A DNA stretch of 26,923 nt from Candidatus Altimarinota bacterium (GTDB lineage: Bacteria > Patescibacteriota > Gracilibacteria > Absconditabacterales > Absconditicoccaceae): assembly GCA_027013285.1 (NCBI GenBank), contig JALUXR010000096.1, positions 1 through 26,923 of the forward strand. The letters are read 5' to 3'. The notes beneath the pieces are model-generated. The model was not told the DNA's origin and ran no database searches. It saw nothing but the letters and a program-made list of their open reading frames with translations. The position numbers and the translations under genes are program-made. Positions 19,421-26,923 of the stretch are shown piece after piece; the first letter of the stretch is position 1; every line of letters starts with the position of its first letter.

Positions 19421-19448
19421 TTTATAATAATTTTGTTATTTAAAACAA
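19421..19448 (-). promoter_or_regulatory. Promoter candidate for the exonuclease gene
   Basis: Minus strand TTGTTT (19448-19443), 16-base spacer, TATAAA (19426-19421), about 29 bases before the ATG at 19392, within a 117-base AT-only spacer that also has several imperfect AATATTT/AAATATT repeats. Confidence 0.4.
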
Positions 19449-19509
19449 TGATAAAAACAATTATAATTTATATTCATACATACTTATTATAACATTTTTT
19501 TAAATATAT

Positions 19510-19956
19510 TTAACTATTTTTTAAATTTAAAATAATATCTCTTGTTGCATCCAAAAGATGTTTAAATCTATCATTATTCAAATGTACTCCACCATAATAT
19601 CTTGTAATAACTATCATAGAATTTACTATTTTTTCCTGTTTCATAACTGTAAGAATACAATTTCATCATCATATTTCTCCATCATCATTTTTTCATTCTA
19701 AAAGACTTCCGTCCGGCATATTTATTCTGTAAGCATAAGTATTATGTGTAGCTTTTTTATAAAATTTATATTTTTGTAATTCTTTAAATCTTTCTTTTAT
19801 CTGTTCAATATCTGTAATCTTAAAAAATGTAGCCGAATATTTACTTCCCCTATCTTCGATAATATTTTTTAAAAATAAGCTATTTTGATTAGCTTCAAAA
19901 TTATCATCAAATCAAAATAATGTTTGTTTTTCTTCTGTTTTATATCTTTTTTTCAT
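19510..19956 (-). CDS. IMPACT/YigZ (UPF0029) family protein
   Basis: 148 residues. The IMPACT fold is a small alpha/beta domain found in YigZ and in eukaryotic translation regulators of the Gcn2 pathway; its bacterial role is unsettled. Family marks are KKATHNTYAYRI, LLEGKNDDGEIGGGNCILTVMK (the D-D-G-E-x-x-G block, three consecutive UGA glycines) and VITRYYGGVHLNNDRF, which corresponds to V-T-R-Y-F-G-G-x-x-L-G. The N-terminal 40 residues (MKKRYKTEEKQTLFGFDDNFE) are extra, and YigZ's C-terminal domain is missing, so this is a minimal domain. It lies 47 bases downstream of the gyrA-like gene beyond a terminator; no strong promoter of its own was found. Confidence 0.8.
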
Positions 19957-19977
19957 TTTATTAGCAAAATTTATTTT

Positions 19978-20006
19978 AAAAAAAGACTAAGTCCTTTAAC
20001 TTAATC
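19978..20006 (-). terminator. Intrinsic terminator after the gyrA-like gene
   Basis: On the minus strand GATTAAG (20006-20000) pairs with CTTAGTC (19991-19985), 7 bp with one G-U pair and an 8-base loop, followed by seven T's (19984-19978). The stem starts at the last base of the TAG stop. Confidence 0.75.
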
Positions 20007-22393
20007 TAAATTAGTATTCTTTTTATCTTACCACCAACTACTTTTTTCATTTTCTTATTTGTAGCAAGAAGTGGAACCTTATCTACATCAAATGTTCTAA
20101 TTTGTCCATCTGAAAGTAAAATCTTAATATCTCATTCATCTAGGTTTAATCATCAAATTATGTTTTCTCCTTTTTCTAATAAAGTATAGACAAAACCAGC
20201 TTTTCATCTACCTTTTCTTCTAATTTTTAAATCTTCTGTAAGTATTGCTTTTGCATTTCATTTATCAGAAAACATTGCAAGATACAAATTTTTATGATAA
20301 TTAAACATATCTACTATTTCATCATCATCTTCAAGCATCATAGCTGTTATTCAACCAGATAATCTACCCATAGATCTAACTTCATTAGAATTATATATTG
20401 TTCATAATCATTTTTTTGTAATCAACCCTATATAATCTCATTCATTTACAGAAATCACTTTCATAACTTTTTCTCAAGGTTGTAATTTCATTACATTTCA
20501 TCACCTTCTCATTTTAAACAATATTTCTTTATCTATTTTTTTAATAGTATTTTTATTTGTTACTATCAATAAATATTGTTTTATTTCATCTGTAATCTCC
20601 AAAAATACTATTTTATCTTTTACACCTAAATCTTTCCAAGATATAGCAGGTCATTTAATATTTGTAGAAGGTAAATCTTTAATCCTTGGATTGATAAAAT
20701 CTCAATTTTCAGTTACTACAAATATCTTATTTTGATTATTTGTATTATAAACTTTATATGTATCAGTTGGTAAAGATGTTATTCTTGTTTGATAAACAAC
20801 TTTTACATTATCATCTACACTTCTCCAAAGCAAAACATCTTCTTTTAAGAAATCTTCATTTTTTTTCAAATCTCTCATAGCTTTATCAAGATTATATACA
20901 GACATATCATTAGATAATTCTGTTTTTCTTTCATCTCAATATTCAGATTTTATATATTCTAATTCATCTACAACTACACTATTTAATTTTTCTTTATCAG
21001 TTACAAGACTAGTTAAATAATCTATATTAAGCTTTTTATCATCAATTTCATTCATAATCTTTTCAATTTCCAATCAAACTAATGTTTGTAATCTCAACAT
21101 AAGAATATATTCAGCTTGTTGTTCAGAAAATTCAAAATCGTTCATAAGTCATTGTTTAGCATCCTCTCTTGTTTTACTTCATCTAATCAAAGCAATTACT
21201 TCATCAATAATATCTATAGCTTTTTGTAATCATTCAAGAATATGTAATCTTGCCTTTGCCTTATTCAAAAGATACATACTTCTTCTATAAACTACAGTTT
21301 GTCTAAAAGTTATAAATTCTTGTAAAATAGCTTTTATTCAAAGTAAATTTGGTTGCATACCATTTTCTATCAAAACAATATTATTTACAGGAAAAGTTGT
21401 TTGTAAATCTGTAAGTTTAAATAGTTTAATAAGCATAGCTTGTGGATCTACTCAAGGTTTTAATTCAATAGAAATTCTAATTTTTCATTTATTCGATTCA
21501 TCTATAATATTTTTTGCTCATTGAAATTTTCACTCACCTGCCAATTCTCAAATTCTTCATACTAAAGTTGATTTATTTACTTGATACGGCAATTGATCTA
21601 CAATAATTTTATTTCAATTATCATTTTCTATATGAACTTTTCATCTAACAGTAATTGAACCTCTTCAAGTTCTATATATTTCATTTATTTTTTGTTTATC
21701 AAAAATCATTCAACCTGTAGGAAAATCTGGTCAAGAAACATACTCCATTATTTCTTCATGAGTTATATCAGGATTTTTAACACAAGCTATAAGAGCATTG
21801 ATAATTTCAGTTAAATTATGAGGAGGCATATTTGTAGCCATACCTACTGCAATACCCATAGTACCATTACAAAGTAATGCAGGAACTTTTGTAGGCAAAA
21901 ACATAGGTTCTTTCCTAGAACTATCATAATTATCAGCCCAATCAACTGTATCTTTTTCCAAATCCTGTAAAACTTCTTCAGCTATTTTTGTAAGCCTTGC
22001 TTCTGTATATCTCATGGCAGCTGCAGAATCTCCATCTATAGAACCAAAATTACCTTGACCATCAACAAGTGGATATCTTAAAGAAAAATCTTGAGCCATT
22101 CTTACCATAGCTTCATAAACTGAACTATCACCATGTGGATGATATTTTCAAAGAACTTCTCACACTACAGCAGCTGATTTTTTATATTTAGCATTATGAG
22201 TTAATTTTATATCATACATAGCATACAAAATTCTTCTTTGAACCGGTTTCATACCATCTCTTACATCAGGTAAGGCTCTTGAAACTATTACAGACATCGC
22301 ATAATCAATATATGATTGTTTCATATCCTCTTCTATGTCCTGATGAACTATATTTTCATTTTCTTGACCGTATTGCTTTTTAATTTCAGACAT
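20006..22393 (-). CDS. gyrA: DNA gyrase subunit A (type IIA topoisomerase A subunit)
   Basis: 795 residues. The breakage-reunion core is clear: SYIDYAMSVIVSRALPDVRDG, KPVQRRILYAM, KYHPHGDSSVYEAMVRMAQD and the catalytic tyrosine Y129 in AMRYTEARL. The quinolone-determining positions are S90 (E. coli 83) and E94 (E. coli 87). The C-terminal third has beta-pinwheel blade repeats (VVTENGDFINP, LITKKGLGTIYNS, AMFSDKGNAKAIL, LLSDGQIRTF). A clean GyrA box (Q-R-R-G-G-K-G) is not visible: RKGRGKAGF and MRRGGNVM are the nearest. ParC, or a single dual-purpose enzyme, therefore remains possible. No gyrB lies in the window. Promoter upstream, strong terminator downstream, so it is monocistronic. UGA glycines are rare in the first 220 codons and common afterwards. 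Confidence 0.9.
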
Positions 22394-22424
22394 TTAAAAC
22401 AAAAAAAATATAAAAATTTAACTT

Positions 22425-22452
22425 AATATAAAGAAAAAAAACATTTTTTCAA
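22425..22452 (-). promoter_or_regulatory. Promoter candidate for the gyrA-like gene
   Basis: Minus strand TTGAAA (22452-22447), 16-base spacer, TATATT (22430-22425), with the ATG at 22393. It lies in the 88-base gap after the ABC-F gene. Confidence 0.5.
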
Positions 22453-22481
22453 CAAAGGATAATTTTAAAGAAATTCAATAT

Positions 22482-24326
22482 TTAAATTAAATGTTTAAAT
22501 GCTTTATCTATATTTAAATATTGTTTAAGATTATTATCTTTTATAACCCATATTTGATTAGAAACACTCTTTAATAAATCTCTATCATGTGAAACTATAA
22601 TACTTGGTCAATTAAATCAATCCAGCATTTGCTTGATTACCTCTTTTGAGTAAATATCAAGATGATTTGTAGGTTCATCCATGATAATTATATCTGGCTG
22701 TTGGAGCAACATCTTTGTAAGTGCCACTTTAGCTCTTTCTCACCCAGACAATGTTCCTATTTTTTGATTTACTTTTTCACCTTTTATCAATAATCATCCA
22801 AGTATTTTTCTTACTTCTTTTTCATTTTTTGAAATTCATCTTAATTCTTTGATAATAGTTTCATCTTTATCTAAATCTTCCAAAACTTGAGAATAAGAAC
22901 CTACTTTTATGTTATCAACCATCTCAACTGTTCAAGATATTGGAGTTAATTCTTGTAAAAGTGTTTTTAATAATGTTGTTTTACCAACTCAATTTTTTCA
23001 AATAATTCATATTTTATCTGCTTTCCTTACTTCTAATTTCTTTGGAAATGTAATAATAGGATTTTTATAACCCACTTCTAATTCTTGGATTTTAAAAATA
23101 ATTTCTGGCAATCTTCTATCTACTTTCACATTTATAGGACAAATTGTAATATCGTCTTCTGGTGGTTCAATAACATCAATTTTATCAAGAGCTTTTATTC
23201 TACTTTGAACTCAAGAAGCCTTAGATGCCTTATATCTAAATTTTGTAATATAATCATTTTGTTTTTCTAATTCCTTTTGTTGAACTTTATATTCTTTTAA
23301 TTTAATATCATATCTTTTTTGTTTTTCTTCTAAATATTTACTATAACCACAATGATATAAATTTAATCTATAAGAAGAAATTTCAACTATTCTATCTACA
23401 GTATTATTCAAAAAAGCTACATCATGAGAAATAGTTAAAATAGTTTTTTGCCAATTATTACAAAATTCTTCAAGAAACAAAATTCATTCAATATCAAGAT
23501 GATTTGTAGGTTCATCTAAAATTAGAACATCTACTTGTTGAATTAAGAACTTAGCTATCTGAACTTTGGTTTGCTCACCTCAAGAAAGTTTTTTTACTGG
23601 CATTTTCAAATGTTCTGCAGTAAATCAAAAATATTTTAAAATATCCCATTGTAAATCAAATTTTCTAAATCCATCTATTTGTCTTAATTCCTGTGATATT
23701 TCTTCTATCTTATCATAATTTTCTCAACTTTTTTTTAATTCATTCAAAATATTTATCTTTTCAGTAATTTCAGAAAAAACTGTAAGCATCTCTTGTTCAA
23801 GAGTATTATTTTCATCTGTCCAAAATAAATCTTGTGATAAATATCATATTTTAATATCTGAATTTATAATAATTTCTCACTCTTCTACTTCTTCTTTTCA
23901 AATAAGTAATTTTAAGAAAGTAGTCTTACCTGCCCCATTTTTTCAAATAATTCAAACTTTTTCTCAAGCATAAATTTTTAAATTTGCATCATCAAAAAGA
24001 TGAGTTAGTCAAATAGTTTTTGTCAAATCTTTAATTTGAATTATAGGTCATTTTTCTTTACTTTTACCAGAAAATAGATATTTTGGAATACTAGATAAAT
24101 CAAAACTTTTATTTCAAAAATCCCTTTCTTGCTCTTGATCCAATCAAAATTCATTATTCACAAACCTTTTAAATCTCTTAATTTTAGTTTCTTCTTTAAT
24201 CTTTTCTGGAATATCGTTTATAAAATCTATACAAACCTCATAAACTTCAGCATAATCTAAATCATCATGTATTTGTAAAATTTTCATAATTTGTTCTTCC
24301 AACTCTTGTTCTAACAATTCATCCAT
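22482..24326 (-). CDS. ABC-F family ATPase (translation factor type)
   Basis: 614 residues, two ABC domains without membrane segments. The first nucleotide-binding domain has Walker A GKNGAGKT (K134), signature LSGGEQ and Walker B LILDEPTNHLD; the second has Walker A GKNGVGKT (K449), LSGGERAKVALTKM and IIMDEPTNHLD. The linker between them (about 330-380) is charged and helical (EEKQKRYDIKLKEYK, QQKELEKQND), the P-site tRNA interaction motif region of ABC-F proteins. Such proteins (EttA, Uup, YbiT and resistance factors) act on stalled ribosomes. About 95 residues precede the first ABC domain, an acidic-helical extension (MDELLEQELEEQIMKIL) unusual for the family. Last gene of prfA-nuclease-abcF; the ATG lies one base after the nuclease stop, so coupling is likely. 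Confidence 0.9.
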
Positions 24327-24327
24327 T

Positions 24328-24897
24328 TTATTTTAAATATTTCTTTTTAAAATTTTTATCTTCTAAAATACACTCACTACTCCAAACTCCAAGATGTTTA
24401 GCTTTATTTATTTTTTCTATAGCTTCATATTGTTTTTTATATTTACAATCAGCATATTTATAAACCTTTGCATATCCACTTTTAATCAAATATTCTCCAA
24501 ATGGTTCTAATTTGTTCTTTTCTTTTATCATAGCATACCTCAATCTTCTACCATATTTTCATTTATCTTTTGTTAAAGGATCAGAACAAAATAATATTTT
24601 TTTATGTAAAAGTTTTTTATCTGCAATCTTTTTAGCTTCTTGTCCACAACCAAAAAATTTATAACTTTTAACTTTTGTCCATCAAGGATGATAAACTTCA
24701 GGAGCATCAATACCCAAAAGTCTTATTTTTCCCAACTTTTGTCAAAAAACAGTATCTCCATCATAAACTTTTTCTACATAATCATAATTACAATTTTTAG
24801 AAACCTGATTAATTCAACTAGCTTGAAAATATAAATATCAAATTATTCAAAAAAATACAATTAAAAACAATACAAATAATATATTTTTCTTTTTCAT
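24328..24897 (-). CDS. Membrane-anchored thermonuclease-like (SNase/micrococcal nuclease) protein
   Basis: 189 residues. A single N-terminal hydrophobic segment (about 6-24, ILFVLFLIVFFGIIGYLYF) serves as signal or anchor, placing the catalytic domain outside the membrane. The SNase fold is marked by VEKVYDGDTV (D48), KIRLLGIDAPE (R59, D64, E67) and KYGRRLRYAM (R117), matching the Arg-Asp-Glu-Arg catalytic set. EPFGEYLIKSGYAKVY and KAKHLGVWSS are typical of the C-terminal half. Five cysteines (36, 84, 104 and two near the end) could form disulphides. It would cut extracellular DNA or RNA. Located between prfA and the ABC-F gene, 31 bases after prfA. Confidence 0.9.
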
Positions 24898-24928
24898 AAA
24901 AAAACTTATTCAAAATTTAAAGCAAAAA

Positions 24929-26002
24929 TTACTCCATATTTTTCTCCATCATAGCAGCTTGATCTGCAACTATAAGGTCATGTATAATATTATCTATCTC
25001 TCAATCTAAAATTCATGGAATATTTGGATAAGATTTTTTAATTCTGTGGTCTGTAACTCTATCTTGAGGAAAATTATAAGTTCTTATTTTTTCAGATCTA
25101 TCTCAAGTTCATACTTGATAAAGTCTTTTATCTCTTTCTTGCTCATCCTGTTTATCTTTTTCTATTTGTAATAATCTTGCTTTCAAAACATTAAAAGCCT
25201 TTTCTTTATTATGCATTTGACTTTTACTATCTCAAATAGAAACTATCATTCATGTAGGTTTATGATGTAATCTAATTCAAGTTTTATTTCTATTAGCATT
25301 TTGTCAACCACAAGAACTAGCACCAAAAATATCCATTTCTATATCTTTCATATCAATTTCATATTCAACTACTTCCTCTACTTCGGGCATCACTGCAATA
25401 GTAAGTGTAGAAGTATGAACTCTACCACAAGATTCAGTTTTTGGAATTCTTTGAACTCTATGAACTCAAGATTCATATTTTAATTTTGAATAAACTTTAT
25501 CTCAAGAAACTTTCAACATTGCAAATTTAATTCATCCAACATCATTTTCTTGTAATTCTTCTATAGTTGGTTTCCATCACATATTTTCTGCATACCTCAT
25601 ATACATTCTCATTATTTCTTCAGCAAAAAGTGCAGATTCATCACCACCTGCAGCTGGTCTTATTTCCATATAAATATTTTTATCATCATTTTCATCTTTA
25701 GGCAAAAGAGCTATTTTAAGTTTTGCTTCCAAATCTGCTTTATTTTTTTCAGCTTCTTCTAATTGTTCTTTTGCCATTTCTATCATTTCTTCATCATCTT
25801 CATTTTGAAGTATATCTTTTGATTCTTTAATTTCATTTTCTACATTTCTCCAAGAAATATATAAATTATAAACATCTTCAAGTGAATTAATTTCTTTTGA
25901 AATTTTAATAGTTTTTTGAACATCAGAACTTACTTCTGGATCATAAAGTTGTTTTTGTAAATCTTCATATTTTTGTTTTGTTCATTCTAATTTATCAAAC
26001 AT
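24929..26002 (-). CDS. prfA: Peptide chain release factor 1 (RF1)
   Basis: 357 residues. RF1 recognises UAA and UAG and hydrolyses peptidyl-tRNA. The helical N-terminal domain ends at IYMEIRPAAGGDESALFAEEI. The codon-recognition tripeptide is P187-K-T189 in HRVQRIPKTESCGRVHTS, the P-x-T motif of RF1 (RF2 would have S-P-F). The catalytic GGQ is residues 232-234 in FGASSCGGQNANRNKTGIRLHH. The motif's second glycine is itself encoded by UGA (25306-25304). The C-terminal end has TYNFPQDRVTDHRI and GILDGEIDNII. An RF1-type factor fits a genome in which UGA is sense and RF2 would be harmful. It heads prfA-nuclease-abcF with a good promoter upstream. Confidence 0.95.
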
Positions 26003-26034
26003 ATATTATTTATAAATAATAAAATTTATCTAAG

Positions 26035-26062
26035 AGTATACAAAACTACTAACTTTTTTCAA
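26035..26062 (-). promoter_or_regulatory. Promoter candidate for the prfA operon
   Basis: Minus strand TTGAAA (26062-26057), a 16-base spacer ending in TTTTG, then TATACT (26040-26035); the ATG is at 26002. Confidence 0.55.
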
Positions 26063-26088
26063 GATAGAGTTATTTTTTATAAATCCTC

Positions 26089-26134
26089 TTGATTTTTTAA
26101 AAATTATGTCTATAATATCAACCACTATTGATAT
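26089..26134 (+). promoter_or_regulatory. Promoter and inverted-repeat operator of the ArsR-type gene
   Basis: TTGATT (26089-26094), 16-base spacer, perfect TATAAT (26111-26116). Overlapping its end is a perfect inverted repeat ATATCAA-N6-TTGATAT (26115-26134), and a third half-site ATTGATAT lies at 26142-26149. ArsR-family repressors bind such AT-rich dyads over the promoter. A second TATAAT falls at 26132-26137 inside the repeat. Confidence 0.6.
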
Positions 26135-26171
26135 AATATGTATTGATATAGTTTATTTATAACAAACTAAA

Positions 26172-26462
26172 ATGCAAAAAGCTTGTAATTATATTCCTTG
26201 AATTCTACCTTTTCTAAAAACTATTTCTGATGAAAACAGACTTAAAATTATTTGTGTTTTAAAAGAATGAGAAAAATGTGTAAATCATATTGTGAAAATT
26301 ACAAATTTACCACAAAATCTCGTTTCTCATCATTTAAAAAAACTTAAAGAAGCAGAAATAGTTATTGCTACAAAAGAAGGTTTAAATGTAAGATACAAAA
26401 TAAATCATAAAAAGGTAGATGAATATTTGAAGGAATTTGACGAGCTTTTTGGACTAAATTAA
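26172..26462 (+). CDS. ArsR/SmtB-family winged-helix transcription regulator
   Basis: 96 residues, a single winged-helix domain. Helices and wing: FLKTISDENRLKIICVLKEG, then the recognition part TNLPQNLVSHHLKKLKEAEIV and the beta-wing TKEGLNVRYKIN. The family represses its own operon and releases DNA on metal or redox signals. C36 sits at the position of the alpha-3 metal site (GEKCVNHI, against E-L-C-V-C-D-L in ArsR), but the second Cys is Asn; another cysteine is C5. So a classic As(III) site is incomplete and the sensor may use C5/C36 or none. Autoregulation is suggested by the dyad at 26115-26134. The DUF302-like gene follows after 24 bases and is probably its target. Confidence 0.88.
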
Positions 26463-26486
26463 TTTTAAATTATTAATTAAAACAAA

Positions 26487-26891
26487 ATGGAAACAATTAT
26501 GTTCAAAGAAGAATATCCAGTAATGAAAGAAGAATGGTTAAAATCTGACTTAAAAGATGATGTAACAGTTGATGATATTGTAAAAGAATTTGTTGATAAA
26601 ATTAATGAAATGTGAATTAAATTCTTTGATGTATTTGATCACTACAAATGGACAACAGAAAAATTTCCAGAAGGATATATCTATCCAGGTATAAAAGCTG
26701 CAAAAATGATTATATTTTGTGGTGGAGAAGAAATTGTAAGTCCATATGTGTTTGGTGTAAAACCCAGAAATGTATGAGTTGTAGAAATGGAAGATAGATT
26801 TGTAATTAGCTTTTTAAAAATCCCAAATCCAAAGAAAATTGAAATGTGTGAAGAATTTTTAAATCAAACAAAAGCTAAATTTAGTAAATAA
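26487..26891 (+). CDS. Small DUF302-like protein
   Basis: 134 residues, no signal peptide or membrane segment. The order of elements recalls the DUF302 (TT1751-like) fold: a helical start (DDIVKEFVDKINEMG), FDVFDHYKWTTEKF at the conserved V-x-D-H position, KMIIFCGGEEIVSPYVFGVKP at the I-I-F-G-N-P position, and VGVVEMEDRFVISFLKIP at the V-x-x-x-x-D...V-x-Y-x-x-P end. One Cys lies in the central loop, another in EMCEEF near the C-terminus. DUF302 proteins have no agreed function and often sit beside redox or metal genes. It is co-transcribed with the ArsR-type regulator and ends at a strong terminator. Fold assignment is tentative. Confidence 0.45.
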
Positions 26892-26901
26892 TTTTGTTTG
26901 T

Positions 26902-26923
26902 GCTAGCTTTTGCTAGCTTTTTT
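26902..26923 (+). terminator. Intrinsic terminator of the arsR-like operon
   Basis: GCTAGC (26902-26907), loop TTTT, GCTAGC (26912-26917), then at least six T's to the window end. Each arm is itself a palindrome. Confidence 0.75.

Noticed and set aside
19393..19509. AT-rich inverted repeats upstream of the exonuclease gene as an operator
   Set aside because: AATATTT/AAATATT dyads are expected by chance in sequence this AT-rich.
1..26923. UGA read as tryptophan (Mycoplasma-type code 4)
   Set aside because: UGG is used for Trp, and UGA falls on glycines in P-loops, ABC signatures and GGQ; Trp there would destroy the motifs.
1..26923. tRNA, rRNA, CRISPR arrays, transposases
   Set aside because: Looked for cloverleaf-like, repeat-spacer and DDE-type patterns on both strands by eye and found none; tRNA-Gly(UCA) is not in this window.

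Overview
The window comes from a very AT-rich bacterial genome that reads UGA as glycine (genetic code 25). Under the standard code almost every gene is cut to pieces. If UGA is Gly, 24 complete intact genes and one 5'-truncated gene appear, plus one frameshifted and one nonsense-broken gene. UGA falls on conserved glycines (Walker A loops, ABC signatures, the GGQ of a release factor), UGG still encodes Trp, and every recognised gene ends in UAA or UAG. This code is known from Absconditabacteria (SR1) and Gracilibacteria, so the source is very probably one of these; the window does not say which. All protein descriptions below use code 25.

Layout. 1-2100: the end of a DedA-type membrane protein, convergent with a small membrane protein and an AI-2E/PerM-type permease. 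2230-5000: a U32-like protein, convergent with a two-gene operon (SpoT-type HD phosphohydrolase, MGDG-synthase-like glycosyltransferase). 5123-6208: a secreted 3D-domain protein with two peptidoglycan-binding domains. 6246-8927 (minus): housekeeping sigma factor rpoD, an FtsB/DivIC-like division protein and an SPFH protein. 9071-13728 (plus): a pyruvyltransferase-like protein carrying an inserted palindromic element, a GT4 glycosyltransferase and a CHASE2 class III nucleotide cyclase. 13731-19392 (minus): DEAD-box helicase, a VirB2/TrbC-like pilin, rimO with a +1 lesion at its start, hicA (nonsense) and hicB, and a DnaQ-DinG-like protein. 19510-26002 (minus): IMPACT-family protein, gyrase/topoisomerase subunit A, then prfA-nuclease-ABC-F. 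26172-26891 (plus): an ArsR-type regulator with its operator, and a small DUF302-like protein.

The gene set mixes core information processing with envelope work: cell wall, polysaccharide and glycolipid genes, a pilin and an anchored nuclease. This fits a small-genome, surface-attached or host-dependent lifestyle, but that is inference. Promoter candidates in front of most transcription units share a TTGAAA-like -35, a TATAAT-like -10 and a 16-base spacer. No start codon has a recognisable Shine-Dalgarno sequence. No tRNA, rRNA, CRISPR array or insertion sequence was seen, and no stretch over 300 bases lacks a gene.
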